Positions 36,463-47,010 of a stretch of 64,000 nt of DNA are shown here, piece after piece. Under the pieces are notes generated by a model. That model searched no databases, was not told the origin of the DNA, and was given only the letters and a program-made list of their open reading frames with translations. This DNA comes from Mesorhizobium sp. Pch-S (GTDB lineage Bacteria > Pseudomonadota > Alphaproteobacteria > Rhizobiales > Rhizobiaceae): the NCBI RefSeq assembly GCF_004136315.1, contig NZ_CP029562.1, positions 2,418,001 through 2,482,000 of the forward strand. Direction: 5' to 3'. Both the position numbers and the translations under genes were made by a program. Each line of letters begins with the position of its first letter. The stretch's first letter is position 1.

Positions 36463-36535
36463 TCGCTTCTCCTTGTTGTAGGCCCTAAGTGGGGCCTGCA
36501 CAGGCATCCGTCCAGAGGCATGGATGCCGCAGGAA

Positions 36536-39057
36536 TCACAGCTTCAGTGTGCGCAATCTCAGCGAATTGGCAATGACCGACACCGAAGACAGGCTCATCG
36601 CCGCCGCCGCCAGCATCGGCGACAGCAGCGCGCCGAACACCGGGTAGAGCACACCGGCCGCCACCGGGACGCCGGCGACATTGTACAGGAACGCGAAGAA
36701 CAGGTTCTGGCGGATGTTGGCGAGCGTGCCCCTGGCGAGCTTGCGTGCCCGCACGATGCCGGTGAGATCGCCCTTCACCAGGGTGATGCCGGCGCTTTCC
36801 ATCGCCACGTCGGCGCCCGTGCCCATGGCGATGCCGACATCCGAAGCAGCCAGCGCCGGCGCGTCATTGACGCCGTCGCCCGCCATGGCGACGATGCCGC
36901 CGCGACTGCGCAGCTCCTCGATCAGCGCGCTCTTGTGCTCGGGCAGCATGTTGGCGCGTACCTGGTCGATGCCGAGCCGCTTGGCGATCGCCTTTGCTGT
37001 CCGTTCATTGTCGCCGGTCGCCATGACCACGGTGATGTTCTCGTCATGCAGGGCGCGGATCGCCTCCGCAGCGGTCGCCTTGATCGGATCGGCAACCGCG
37101 ACGATGCCAGCCAGCCTACCGTCGATCGCCACATACATCGCCGTCTTGCCTTCGGTCTGCAGCGCCCCGGCACGATCGGCGAAGGCGCCGGCATCCAGGC
37201 CGAGTTCCGTCATCATGGCCAGGTTGCCGAGCGCCACCTTGCGGCCGGACACGGTGCCGGAGACGCCCTTGCCGGTGACGGCTTCGAAATCGGCGGCGAC
37301 TGCGATCTTCAGGCCGCGTTCCTCGGCGCCGCCGACGATCGCCTCGGCGAGCGGATGCTCGGAACCCTTCTCCAGCGCTGCCGCCAGTCCAAGGAGTTCC
37401 TCTTCGGACACGCCGTGCGCCGCGATGACATCCGTGAGTTTCGGCTTGCCTTCGGTCAGCGTGCCGGTCTTGTCGACCACCAGCGTGTTGACCGAGGCGA
37501 AACGTTCCAGCGCTGCGGCATCCTTGATCAGCACGCCGGCCTGCGCGCCGCGCCCGGTGGCGGTCATGATCGACATCGGCGTCGCAAGTCCCAGCGCACA
37601 GGGACAGGCGATGATGAGCACCGACACCGCCGCGACGATGGCGAACACCAGGCTGGGCTCCGGCCCAAACACCGCCCAGGCAATGAAGGCGACAATGGCG
37701 ACCAGCACGACAGCAGGCACGAAGTAGAAGGACACCCGGTCGGCCAGGCTCTGGATCGGAGCGCGGCTGCGCTGCGCCTTTGCAACCAGCTCGACGATAC
37801 GGGCAAGCGTCGTCTCCGACCCGACCTTTTCGGCCAGCACGATCAACGAGCCATTCTTGTTGAGCGTGCCGCCGGTCAGCGCATCGCCCTCGATCTTCTC
37901 GACCGGCACCGGTTCGCCGGTGATCATCGATTCATCGACGGAGGAACGGCCTTCCAGCACGATGCCGTCCACCGGCACCGCTTCGCCCGGCCGAACGCGC
38001 AGGCGGTCGCCGCCCTTGACCTGGTCGAGCGGCACGTCCTTCTCGGAACCATCGGCGCCGAGAAGCCGCGCCGTCTTCGGCGCGAGATCGAGTAATGCCC
38101 TGATTGCAGAGCCGGTCTTTTCGCGAGCGCGCAATTCCAGCACCTGACCGAGGAAGACCAGCGCGATGATGACGGCTGCGGCCTCGAAATAGACCGGAAC
38201 CGCACCACCGTGGCCACGGAACTGATGCGGGAAGATGTCCGGGAACAGCGTTGCGACGACGCTGTAGATATAGGCTGCACCAACGCCGAGCGAGATCAGC
38301 GTCCACATGTTCGGGCTACGGTTGACGATCGAGGCCCAGCCACGCTCGAAGAAGGGCAGTGCCGCCCACAGCACCACCGGCGTCGCCAGGACAAGCTCCA
38401 CCCAGACCGCAGCCTGTTCGCCCAGCCAGTCGCGCAGGAACGGCAGGCCGACCATCGGCCCCATGGTGATGACCAGCAACGGAATGGAGAGTACCGCGCT
38501 CACCCAGAAGCGACGGGTAAAGTCGACCAGCTCCGGATTGGGACCTTCCTCGCCCGTCGGCATCATCGGTTCCAGCGCCATGCCGCAGATCGGGCAGGAG
38601 CCAGGCTTGTCACGGATGATCTCGGGATGCATCGGACAGGTGTATTGGGTACCCGTGGGCAGCGGCGCGGGCGCCGGCCGGTCGCCGAGATAGGCCTTGG
38701 GATCGGTCTCGAATTTCTTCTGGCAGTTTTCCGAGCAGAAATAGAACTTCTCGCCTTCATGGCGCAGGAAATGCCTGGCACTGGCCCGGTCCACATCCAT
38801 GCCGCAGACCGGGTCCTTGGCGGTGATGAACTCCTCGGGATGCGCTGCGAACTTGCCGCGGCAGCCTTCCGAGCAGAAGTGGAAAAGACGCCCGCCATGC
38901 TCCAGGGTCGGCTTGCCGGCTTCGGGTTGACCTCCATGCCGCAGACCGGATCGCGCAGCACAGCGTCGCTCGCAGGTTTGGCGCCCGAACAGCACGACCC
39001 ATCGCTGGCGTGTTGATGGTGGCTGTGGTCGTGATGCCCTTCATGCGCCTTCGTCAT
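36536..39057 (-). CDS. copA: copper-translocating P1B-type ATPase CopA, frameshifted near codon 46
   Basis: The main frame (to 36536) encodes a copper exporter: an YHS domain ([17 protein letters not shown]), a heavy-metal-binding domain [19 protein letters not shown], eight membrane helices, TGEP, the CPC ion motif in [18 protein letters not shown] and [10 protein letters not shown]. The natural start is ATG 39057 (AAGGGA seven bases upstream), giving a His-rich tail (HHDHSHHQH) and a first YHS domain beginning [10 protein letters not shown]. After that the frame is lost: one base appears missing around 38920-38926 (CCCGAAG where CCGGAAG would restore it). The downstream frame has its own ATG at 38995 but begins with non-family residues. 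Copper-responsive promoter upstream. Whether this is a mutation or a base-calling error cannot be told here. Confidence 0.85.
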
Positions 39058-39090
39058 GGCCGAATCCCTTAATTCTTCCGCTTTTGACTG

Positions 39091-39121
39091 CAGATAGGGC
39101 TTCCAGTAACTGGAAGGTCAA
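39091..39121 (-). promoter_or_regulatory. CueR/HmrR-type operator-promoter of copA
   Basis: On the minus strand TTGACC (39116-39121) and TATCTG (39091-39096) are separated by 19 bases, the elongated spacing typical of MerR-family promoters. The spacer holds the dyad CTTCCAG-TTA-CTGGAAG (39100-39116), matching known CueR/HmrR sites. The predicted start of transcription is about 25-30 bases before the copA ATG. Confidence 0.85.
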
Positions 39122-39219
39122 GAGCCGAATGATGCGTCGCTTTCAGACCGGCGCGTGCCCATACCCATAGCCGTCAAAACAGGCTATAGACGCCGCCGGA
39201 AAGGCGCTGCTGAAGGCCA

Positions 39220-42018
39220 ATGGCGAAGATTCCCCTCAAGCTCGACGAGATCATCGACGGCAGGCAGCTGCGCGAGGAACTGTCGGCGCTGACCGCCGAG
39301 ACAGGCGGTGACGGCTCGGGCGCGACGGTGCGTACGGCCGTGCTGAAGCTGCTCAAGACCAGGATGGCAGAAGGCCGCAAGGCGGCCGAGCGCATGCTGA
39401 TGGACGATGGTGGCGGCACTGCCTGCGCAGCACGGCTCTCCCATCTGATGGACGAGATCATCGCCGCGCTCTACGATTTCGCCGTCGGCCATGTCTATCG
39501 CGCCAAGAACCCGTCCGCGGCCGAGCGCATGGCGATCGTCGCCGTCGGCGGTTACGGACGCGGCACGCTGGCGCCGGGCTCCGACATCGACCTGCTTTTC
39601 CTGCTGCCTTACAAGCAGACCCCCTGGGGCGAGCAGATCGTCGAATACATGCTCTACATGTTGTGGGACATGGGGCTGAAGGTCGGCCACGCCACCCGCA
39701 ACATCGAGGAATGCCTCAGGCTGTCGCGATCGGACATGACGATCCGTACCGCGGTGCTGGAAGCCCGCTTCGTCTGGGGTGAGAAAGCACTTTGCGACGA
39801 GCTGATCACACGCTTCGACCGCGAAGTGGTGCGCAACACAGGCGCCGAATACGCACAGGCCAAGCTGGCCGAGCGCGACGAACGGCATCGCAAGGGTGGC
39901 GAGAGCCGCTATCTGGTCGAACCCAACATCAAGGACGGCAAAGGCGGCCTGCGTGACCTGCAGACGCTGTTCTGGATCGGCAAATATTTCTACCGCGAGC
40001 GCACGGTGGAGGAACTGGTTGCCCAGGGCGTGTTCACGCGCGACGAGTTCGCCCAGTTCCAGAAGGCCGAAGACTTCCTCTGGGCCGTGCGCTGCCACAT
40101 GCATTTCCTGACCGGCAAGGCCGAGGAGCGGCTGCATTTCGATATCCAGCGCGATATCGCCGAACGGCTCGGCTACAAGAGCCATCCCGGCCTTTCGGCC
40201 GTCGAGCGCTTCATGAAACACTACTTCCTGGTCGCCAAGGACGTCGGCGACCTGACCCGCATCTTCTGCGCGGCGCTGGAGGAAGAGCAGGCGAGCCACG
40301 TCTCCGGCTTCAACCGCCTGTTTCTGACCTTCTCGCGCCGCCGCCGCAAGCTGGCCGGGACCGCCGATTTCATCGTCGACAACGATCGCATCAACATTGC
40401 CGACAGCAAGGTTTTCGACCGCGATCCGGTGAACCTGTTGCGGCTGTTCTGGTTTGCCGACCGGCACGCGCTGGAGTACCACCCGGATGCGCTGAAGCTT
40501 GTGACCCGCTCGCTCAAGCTGGTCGACCGCAACCTGCGCCGCGATCCCGAGGCGAACCGGCTGTTCCTCGACATCCTGACCTCGGACCGCCAGCCGGAAC
40601 TCAACCTGCGCCGCATGAACGAGGCCGGTCTGCTCGGCAGGCTGATCCCGGATTTCGGCAAGATCGTCGCCATGATGCAGTTCAACATGTACCACCACTA
40701 CACGGTGGACGAGCATCTGTTGCGCTGCATCGACGTGCTGTCCGAGATCGAACGGGGCGGCGGCGAGAAGATCCATCCGCTCTCGCACAAGCTGATCGGT
40801 GAATTGAAGAACCAGCGTGAGGCGCTTTACGTCGCCGTGCTGCTGCACGACATCGCCAAGGGCCGGCCGGAGGACCACTCCGAAGCCGGTGCGAAAATCG
40901 CCCGCCGTCTGTGCCCGCATATGGGCCTTTCCGCCACCGACACTGGAACCGTTGCATGGCTGGTGGAAAACCATCTGATCATGTCGATGACGGCACAGAC
41001 GCGCGACCTCAACGACCGCAAGACAATCGAGGATTTCGCCAATGTCGTGCAGTCGGTGGAGCGGCTAAAAATGCTGCTCATCCTCACCGTATGCGACATC
41101 CGCGGCGTCGGCCCCGGTGTCTGGAACGGCTGGAAGGGCCAGCTTCTGCGTACGCTCTATTACGAAACGGAGCTGCTCCTGACCGGCGGTTTCTCCGAAA
41201 TGTCGCGCGCCGAACGCACGGCTGCGGCGCGCGAGCGGCTGGAGGATGCCTTGTCCGACTGGCCGCAGGAAGAGCGCAAGCGTCTCGTCGGCCTGCATTA
41301 TGAAAACTATCTGCTCACCGTCGACCTGAAGGATCAGCTGCGTCACGCCGCCTTCGTGCGCGAGGCCGACGCTGCCGGCAAAAAACTCGCCACCATGGTC
41401 AAGACGCACGAGTTCGAGGCAGTCACCGAAGTAACGGTGCTGGCGCAGGACCACCCGCGCCTGCTTTCGGTCATCGCAGGAGCATGCGCGGCTGCCGGCG
41501 GCAACATCGTCGATGCGCAGATCTTCACCACCGCCGATGGCCGCGCCCTGGACACGATCCTGATCAACCGGGAATTCGACCGCGACGAAGACGAGCGCAG
41601 ACGCGGGGAACGCGTCGGCAAGCTGATCGAAGACGTCCTGTCCGGCCGCGCCTGGCTGCCGGAGATGATCGAGAAGCGCACCAAGCCGAAACGCGGTGCC
41701 AAGACGTTCCGTATCCAGCCGCGCGCCGAAATCCGCAACACGCTGTCCAATCGCTTTTCGGTGATCGAGGTCGAGGGACTGGACCGGCCCGGCCTGCTCT
41801 CCGAGATCACCGGCACACTTTCTGACCTGTCGCTCGATATCGCCTCGGCGCACATCACCACCTTCGGCGAGAAGGTGATCGACACCTTCTATGTCACCGA
41901 TCTGACCAACCAGAAGATCGAGAGCCCGAACCGGTTGAAAACCATCCGCGAGCGGCTGATCGCGACGCTGGAGGGAAATCACGGCGCGCGCGGTAAGACC
42001 AAGGCCGCGGCGGAATAA
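39220..42018 (+). CDS. glnD: bifunctional [protein-PII] uridylyltransferase / uridylyl-removing enzyme
   Basis: A 932-residue nitrogen sensor that uridylylates PII proteins when glutamine is low and removes UMP when it is high. The nucleotidyltransferase motif [19 protein letters not shown] is at about 110-128; the HD hydrolase domain has [15 protein letters not shown] near 543; two C-terminal ACT domains (about 733-780 and 845-895) carry [16 protein letters not shown] and [16 protein letters not shown], the glutamine sensors. Length and order are standard for rhizobial GlnD. It is divergent from copA and followed by murJ after 55 bases, a conserved neighbour. Confidence 0.96.
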   Translation: MAKIPLKLDEIIDGRQLREELSALTAETGGDGSGATVRTAVLKLLKTRMAEGRKAAERMLMDDGGGTACAARLSHLMDEIIAALYDFAVGHVYRAKNPSAAERMAIVAVGGYGRGTLAPGSDIDLLFLLPYKQTPWGEQIVEYMLYMLWDMGLKVGHATRNIEECLRLSRSDMTIRTAVLEARFVWGEKALCDELITRFDREVVRNTGAEYAQAKLAERDERHRKGGESRYLVEPNIKDGKGGLRDLQTLFWIGKYFYRERTVEELVAQGVFTRDEFAQFQKAEDFLWAVRCHMHFLTGKAEERLHFDIQRDIAERLGYKSHPGLSAVERFMKHYFLVAKDVGDLTRIFCAALEEEQASHVSGFNRLFLTFSRRRRKLAGTADFIVDNDRINIADSKVFDRDPVNLLRLFWFADRHALEYHPDALKLVTRSLKLVDRNLRRDPEANRLFLDILTSDRQPELNLRRMNEAGLLGRLIPDFGKIVAMMQFNMYHHYTVDEHLLRCIDVLSEIERGGGEKIHPLSHKLIGELKNQREALYVAVLLHDIAKGRPEDHSEAGAKIARRLCPHMGLSATDTGTVAWLVENHLIMSMTAQTRDLNDRKTIEDFANVVQSVERLKMLLILTVCDIRGVGPGVWNGWKGQLLRTLYYETELLLTGGFSEMSRAERTAAARERLEDALSDWPQEERKRLVGLHYENYLLTVDLKDQLRHAAFVREADAAGKKLATMVKTHEFEAVTEVTVLAQDHPRLLSVIAGACAAAGGNIVDAQIFTTADGRALDTILINREFDRDEDERRRGERVGKLIEDVLSGRAWLPEMIEKRTKPKRGAKTFRIQPRAEIRNTLSNRFSVIEVEGLDRPGLLSEITGTLSDLSLDIASAHITTFGEKVIDTFYVTDLTNQKIESPNRLKTIRERLIATLEGNHGARGKTKAAAE

Positions 42019-42073
42019 CGGTAGAACCCATGCCTCATCGTTTCTTCACCAGTGCCTGGCACAGGACCGCTGC

Positions 42074-43672
42074 ATGAGCCTCGTCAAGAAATTCGCGACA
42101 GTTGCCTCGGGCACGCTGATGAGCCGCATCCTTGGCTTCACGCGCGAGATGTTCATGGCCGCCGCACTCGGCACCGGCCCCGTGGCGGACGCGTTCAACG
42201 CCGCATTCCAGCTGCCCAACACCTTCCGCCGCCTGTTTGCCGAGGGCGCCTTCAACGCAGCCTTCGTGCCGCTGTTTTCCAAGGAGATCGAGGCTAACGG
42301 CATCGACGGCGCCAAGCGCTTCTCCGAGGAAGTCTTCGGCGTACTGTTTTCGGTGCTGTTGGTGCTGACGATCGCCATGGAACTGGCGATGCCGCTGATC
42401 GTACGCTACCTGGTGGCGCCAGGCTTCGCCGATATTCCCGGCAAGTTCGACGTGACGGTGCGGCTCGCTACCATCATGTTCCCCTATCTCATCTGCATGT
42501 CGCTCGGCGCCATGATGGCGGGCATGCTGAATTCGCTGCGCCGCTATTTCGCGGCCGCGGTGGCGCCGGTGTTCCTCAACATCATCCTCATCGCCGTGCT
42601 TGCCTATGCCTGGTACGAAGGCAAGGACGCGCATTATGTCGGTTACGGACTGGCCTGGGGCGTGCTGGCGGCGGGTATCGTGCAACTGGCGATCGTCTGG
42701 ATTGCGGTTCGCAATGCCGGTATGCGCATCGGCTTCCGGCGACCGCACATGACGCCGAACGTGAAACGGTTGCTGTGGCTGGCGCTGCCGGCGGCAATCA
42801 CCGGCGGTATCACCCAGATCAACCAGCTGATCGGCACGGCGATCGCGTCCGGCCAGAACAGTGCCGTTTCGTCGCTTGCCTATGCCGACCGTGTCTACCA
42901 ACTGCCGCTCGGCGTGGTTGGTATCGCGGTTGCGATCGTGCTGCTGCCGGAGCTGTCACGCGCGCTGAAGTCGGGCAACATGGTCGAGGCCGCCAACCTG
43001 CAGAACCGCTCGGTCGAATTCACGCTGTTCATGACGCTGCCGGCGGCGGCGGCCTTGCTGGTGCTGTCCGATCCGATCGTACGGCTGCTCTACGAGCGTG
43101 GTGCCTTCGCCGCCAACAACTCGACGCCGACGGTGGCCGCAATCCTTGCAATCTTCGGCCTTGGCCTGCCGGCCTTCGTGCTGATCAAGGCCTTCACACC
43201 CGGCTATTTCGCGCGTGAGGATACGCGCACGCCGATGATCTTCGCAGCCATTTCAGTGGTGGTGAACGTCGCCTTCGCGCTGACCCTGTTTCCGTCGATG
43301 GGCGCGCCGGGCATAGCGGTGGCATCGGCAGTGGCCGGCTGGCTCAACGCCGTCATGCTGCTTGCCGTGCTGATCAGGCGCGGTCACTGGGGGCGTGACA
43401 TCCCGCTGCTCAAGCGCATCCCGCGATTGGTACTGGCAGCGGTGCTGATGGGTATCGCGCTCTACTTCGGCGAACGCTGGTTCGCCACGGAACTGTCGTC
43501 GGCCTCTCATCTGGCCACCAAGGCGCTCGCATTGACCACCCTGTGTGCAGCCGGCGCAGTCATCTATTTCGCGGTCGCGTTCGCCATCGGCGGCGCCGAT
43601 CTCGGCATGATCCGTCGCAACATCAAGCGCGGCGGCGCCAAGACACCAGCCGCACCGGCCGACATGGAGTGA
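42074..43672 (+). CDS. murJ: lipid II flippase MurJ
   Basis: A 532-residue polytopic protein of the MOP superfamily with about 14 membrane helices. It starts MSLVKKFATVASGTLMSRIL, followed by GFTREMFMAAALGTGPVADA and FQLPNTFRRLFAEGAFNAAF, the conserved MurJ N-terminal block whose arginines line the transport cavity. It flips the lipid-linked peptidoglycan precursor to the periplasm. The ATG at 42074 is preceded by only weak ribosome-binding sequence. It follows glnD closely on the same strand. Confidence 0.95.
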   Translation: MSLVKKFATVASGTLMSRILGFTREMFMAAALGTGPVADAFNAAFQLPNTFRRLFAEGAFNAAFVPLFSKEIEANGIDGAKRFSEEVFGVLFSVLLVLTIAMELAMPLIVRYLVAPGFADIPGKFDVTVRLATIMFPYLICMSLGAMMAGMLNSLRRYFAAAVAPVFLNIILIAVLAYAWYEGKDAHYVGYGLAWGVLAAGIVQLAIVWIAVRNAGMRIGFRRPHMTPNVKRLLWLALPAAITGGITQINQLIGTAIASGQNSAVSSLAYADRVYQLPLGVVGIAVAIVLLPELSRALKSGNMVEAANLQNRSVEFTLFMTLPAAAALLVLSDPIVRLLYERGAFAANNSTPTVAAILAIFGLGLPAFVLIKAFTPGYFAREDTRTPMIFAAISVVVNVAFALTLFPSMGAPGIAVASAVAGWLNAVMLLAVLIRRGHWGRDIPLLKRIPRLVLAAVLMGIALYFGERWFATELSSASHLATKALALTTLCAAGAVIYFAVAFAIGGADLGMIRRNIKRGGAKTPAAPADME

Positions 43673-43761
43673 GACGACCAGCCGATTTTTTAAGGTTTCC
43701 CGCATAAGAAGAGCGGGATCGGCCGAGGCACCACAGCCTCGCGCAAAGAGAGCGCGGGCCC

Positions 43762-44955
43762 ATGCAGGACACCAGGCTTCACTATATCGACTGGCTGCGC
43801 GTCTCGGCCTTCGGCCTGCTGATCCTCTATCATTCGTCGGCGGCGTTTCTCTATGATCTCGACTGGCTGTTCAACAGCCCGGAGAAGAGCCAGGCGCTGT
43901 CGCTGGTGACGCTGTTTCCCCGGGCATGGCGGCTGGCGCTGCTGTTCTTCGTCTCCGGCATGGGTACCTGGTTCGCGTTCCGCTCGCAGACGGCGGTCGA
44001 GTTCCTGAAAGGCCGCCTGGTGCGGCTGTTCGTGCCGCTGATCTTCGCCATGTGCGTGATCATCGTGCCGCAGGTCTGGTACGAGCGCCTGCTTGATGGA
44101 CGCTTCCAGGGTTCGCTGCTGGAATTCTGGGTCCTGCGCTACTTCACCGAGGGCCGTTATCCCACCGGCAATTTTTCCTGGGCACATATGTGGTTCGTCG
44201 CCTACCTGCTGGTGATGACCGCGATCTGCACGCCGATCTTCTGGTTCCTCACCCATTCCTCGGGCCGTGGGTTGGCGGACTGGTTCGAACGGACGGCCCG
44301 TACGCCGGCCATCTACCTGTTCGTGCTGCTGCCGCTGGTGTTGCATCTGATCTTCCTGCCGTTCTTCCCGCGCGAAACCAACGTTCTCTACAATGACGGT
44401 GCCTGGTTCGCGGTCTGGGCAAGCTGGTTCGGCCTGGGTTTCCTGGTCGCCAAGCACCATCAGGCCGTAGTACCGACCGTCGTGGCGAAACGCTGGATCA
44501 GCCTTGTCCTCGCCGCTGCCTTGACCGCTCTGCTCTGGCGCTATTCCTGGGTGAGCAAGGCCGCTGGCATCGGCGGCGAAACCGGCGGCATGCAGATGGT
44601 GCTCTACAAGGCGCTGACCTTCTCGCTGGCCTGGACGGTGATCCTTGCCGCCATCGGCTTTGCGGCACTCCACCTGAACCGCAGGAGTGCCGCGCTCTCC
44701 TGGCTGAATGCCAGGATCTTCCCGCTCTACATCGTCCACCAGACCTTCGTGGTGATGGGGCTGTACTACGTGCTGCCGCTCGACCTGTCGCTGTGGAGCA
44801 AACTTGGCCTGGTGGTCGCGATCACCGCCGGCTGGTCGCTGCTTGCGGCCATGCTCGCCGACCTCTGGCCCGCGCCCTATCGTGTTCTGGTCGGCCTGCC
44901 GGACCATCGCAAAGCCGGTGCCGGTCGCCGGCGGACGGCAATGGTCGAAGGTTAG
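43762..44955 (+). CDS. membrane acyltransferase, AT3/OpgC-like
   Basis: A 397-residue protein with about ten membrane segments and the acyltransferase-3 opening HYIDWLRVSAFGLLILYHSS, in which the His-Asp and following Arg are typical of the active face. SWAHMWFVAYLLVM and IFPLYIVHQTFVV further fit the family. Related enzymes add succinyl or acetyl groups to periplasmic glucans (OpgC) or other polysaccharides. The acceptor cannot be told from this sequence, and no glycan-synthesis genes flank it. It lies between murJ and trpS. Confidence 0.85.
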   Translation: MQDTRLHYIDWLRVSAFGLLILYHSSAAFLYDLDWLFNSPEKSQALSLVTLFPRAWRLALLFFVSGMGTWFAFRSQTAVEFLKGRLVRLFVPLIFAMCVIIVPQVWYERLLDGRFQGSLLEFWVLRYFTEGRYPTGNFSWAHMWFVAYLLVMTAICTPIFWFLTHSSGRGLADWFERTARTPAIYLFVLLPLVLHLIFLPFFPRETNVLYNDGAWFAVWASWFGLGFLVAKHHQAVVPTVVAKRWISLVLAAALTALLWRYSWVSKAAGIGGETGGMQMVLYKALTFSLAWTVILAAIGFAALHLNRRSAALSWLNARIFPLYIVHQTFVVMGLYYVLPLDLSLWSKLGLVVAITAGWSLLAAMLADLWPAPYRVLVGLPDHRKAGAGRRRTAMVEG

Positions 44956-45078
44956 CTTTCGTCCCGGGACAGTTCCGCCAAACACCGCCTCTTGAACGCG
45001 GAGCGCGCTTCGTCCATAACGCGCCGTCCGAAATTTCGCCGCGCGCGAAACGGCCCTCCACAAGCCAAGGAAATCTCC

Positions 45079-46146
45079 ATGACCGCCTTCAAACCGCTTA
45101 TCTTTTCCGGTGTGCAGCCGACCGGCAATCTGCACCTCGGCAACTATCTCGGCGCGATCCGCAAGTTCGTCGCCCTGCAGGACACGATGGATTGCATCTA
45201 CTGCGTCGTCGACCTGCATTCGCTGACCGCACAGCTGGTGCATGAGGACCTCAAGGACCAGACCCGGCAGATCACCGCCGCTTTCCTTGCCGCCGGCATC
45301 GACCCGGAAAGACACATCGTCTTCAACCAGAGCCGCGTGATGCAGCACGCCGAACTCGCCTGGGTGTTCAACTGCGTGGCGCGCATCGGCTGGATGAACC
45401 GCATGACGCAGTTCAAGGACAAGGCCGGCAAGGACCGCGAGAACGCCTCGCTCGGCCTGCTTGCCTATCCGAGCCTGATGGCTGCCGACATCCTGGTCTA
45501 CCGCGCCACCCATGTGCCGGTGGGAGACGACCAGAAGCAGCATCTGGAGCTCACCCGTGATATCGCCCAGAAGTTCAACAACGATTTCTCGCACCGCATC
45601 GCCGAGCTCGGCGTCGGCGTGGAGATCCAGATGGGCGATGAAACGGTGAATGGCTTCTTCCCGCTGACCGAGCCGGTCATCGGCGGACCGGCCGCGCGCA
45701 TCATGAGCCTGCGTGACGGATCCAAGAAAATGTCGAAATCCGATCCATCCGACCTGTCGCGCATCAACCTGACCGACGATGCCGATACGATCTCGAAGAA
45801 GATCAAGAAGGCGAAGACAGACCCGGAAGCGCTGCCTTCCGAAATTGCCGGTCTGGCCGGGCGGCCGGAAGCGGAAAACCTAGTCGGCATCTATGCCGGA
45901 CTGGCCGACACCAGCAAGGAAGCGGTGTTGAAGGAATATGGCGGCCAGCAGTTCTCGGTGTTCAAGCCGGCGCTCGCCGACCTCGCGGTCGAGAAGATGG
46001 CGCCGATCGCCGGCGAGATGCGTCGCCTCATGGCCGATCCCGGCCATATTGATGGCGTGCTGCGCAACGGCGGCGAACGCGCCGGCGTTCTGGCAGAGGC
46101 CAACATGAAGACGGTGCGCGACATCATCGGCTTGCTGCAGGGCTGA
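45079..46146 (+). CDS. trpS: tryptophan--tRNA ligase
   Basis: A 355-residue class I aminoacyl-tRNA synthetase. The HIGH-equivalent motif is GNLHLGN at about 16-22 and the KMSKS loop [10 protein letters not shown] near 218-222. [18 protein letters not shown] is the standard dimer and tryptophan-site segment. ATG 45079 gives the usual start [16 protein letters not shown], with AAGGAAA upstream; the frame is open for 29 more codons without family-like sequence. It ends before a clear terminator. Confidence 0.96.
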   Translation: MTAFKPLIFSGVQPTGNLHLGNYLGAIRKFVALQDTMDCIYCVVDLHSLTAQLVHEDLKDQTRQITAAFLAAGIDPERHIVFNQSRVMQHAELAWVFNCVARIGWMNRMTQFKDKAGKDRENASLGLLAYPSLMAADILVYRATHVPVGDDQKQHLELTRDIAQKFNNDFSHRIAELGVGVEIQMGDETVNGFFPLTEPVIGGPAARIMSLRDGSKKMSKSDPSDLSRINLTDDADTISKKIKKAKTDPEALPSEIAGLAGRPEAENLVGIYAGLADTSKEAVLKEYGGQQFSVFKPALADLAVEKMAPIAGEMRRLMADPGHIDGVLRNGGERAGVLAEANMKTVRDIIGLLQG

Positions 46147-46169
46147 AAAGCCATTGATCCAAATTTTTC

Positions 46170-46203
46170 AAAGGCGGCCGGGAAACGGTCGCCTTTGTCT
46201 TTT
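46170..46203 (+). terminator. Rho-independent terminator after trpS
   Basis: AAAGGCGGCC and GGTCGCCTTT form a stem with one G-T pair around a short GGGAAAC loop, followed by TGTCTTTTG. It starts 24 bases after the trpS stop codon. Confidence 0.8.
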
Positions 46204-46294
46204 GAGCAACTGTATCCGCGCGGCTCTTTCGCCTGACCGAATGGCGGGGCCGCTTGCAAGGGACCCCGCGTGGATGGCAGATTGCCGCCGAAGC

Positions 46295-46385
46295 TGGAGC
46301 GTTTCCATTTTCCGGAAACGCTCAGACTCTTTAGTTTTGCGCAGTTCCGGACGGAAAACCGCTACGCACTTTTCCTGGAATTGCC
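46295..46385 (-). repeat. interspersed mosaic repeat, family A (inverted)
   Basis: Read on the minus strand it has GGCAATTCCAGGAAAAGTGC, GTAGCGGTTTTCCGTCCGGA and CTGCGCAAAACTAAAG, then the palindrome GAGCGTTTCCGG..GGAAACGCTCC. It ends 18 bases before the universal stress protein gene, so it occupies that gene's leader. Confidence 0.82.
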
Positions 46386-46403
46386 CTATCGAACAGGACA
46401 GCC

Positions 46404-46895
46404 ATGGTCTCCAAACGCCTCAGCCGTGAAGCCGGCCACCGCCGCAAATTCCTGGCGGTCATCGACGACACGCCGGAATGCGAGCGTGCCGTGGCCTATG
46501 CCTCGAAGCGAGCGCAGAGTACGGGTGGCGTGCTGGTGCTGCTCTATGTCATCGAACCGGACGACTTCCAGCATTGGCTTGGCGTGGAAAAGATCATGCG
46601 CGAGGAAGCCAACACCACGGCTCGCTCCGCGCTCGACGCCTATGCCGGCAAGGTGCGGCAGAAGGTCGGCATCGAACCCGAACTGGTCGTCCGCGAAGGC
46701 AAGCGCGCCGAAGAGATTCACAAGCTGATCGAGGAAGACCAGGACATCGCCATCCTGGTTCTGGCGGCGGGCGCCGGCAAGGAAGGGCCCGGACCGCTGG
46801 TTGCCTCCATCGCAGGCAAGGGCGCGGCCTTTCCGATCCCGGTCACCGTCGTGCCGCAAAACCTTTCCGACGACGACATCGAAAGCCTGGCCTAA
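46404..46895 (+). CDS. universal stress protein (UspA family)
   Basis: A 163-residue single-Usp-domain protein. The Rossmann-like fold is shown by RKFLAVIDDTPECERAV at about 13-29, a central VLVLLYVIEPDDF strand and the C-terminal nucleotide-loop region ILVLAAGAGKEGPGPLVAS near 113-131. The loop is a looser match to the G-2x-G-9x-G-S/T ATP-binding motif than in UspFG types, so ATP binding is uncertain. It is cytoplasmic. A family A repeat lies directly upstream, and nfu follows 115 bases downstream. Confidence 0.88.
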   Translation: MVSKRLSREAGHRRKFLAVIDDTPECERAVAYASKRAQSTGGVLVLLYVIEPDDFQHWLGVEKIMREEANTTARSALDAYAGKVRQKVGIEPELVVREGKRAEEIHKLIEEDQDIAILVLAAGAGKEGPGPLVASIAGKGAAFPIPVTVVPQNLSDDDIESLA

Positions 46896-47010
46896 GCGTC
46901 CTATATTAGGATTCGACAGCCTTGCTGGCTTTTGCTTGAATGCCGGCCGGATTGGGCTTATTTAGAACCATTCCAAACTATCGCCCGCACGATGCGGGCC
47001 GGAGACCGCC

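Noticed and set aside
36524..38095. 523-codon plus-strand frame opposite copA
   Set aside because: Antisense to the conserved ATPase core, with no domain and no independent promoter evidence.
39184..40974. 596-codon minus-strand frame opposite glnD
   Set aside because: Shadow of glnD; Gln/Val/His-rich translation without any family resemblance.
43699..43718. CCCGC..GCGGG hairpin between murJ and the acyltransferase gene as a terminator
   Set aside because: The stem is only five pairs and no T-run follows it.
43690..45594. 634-codon minus-strand frame opposite the acyltransferase and trpS
   Set aside because: It crosses two good genes and an intergenic gap and has an Arg/Gln/His-rich antisense composition.
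46936..46963. TTGAAT-16-TTATTT as an nfu promoter
   Set aside because: Position is reasonable, but the matches are too weak to separate from chance in this AT-richer gap.
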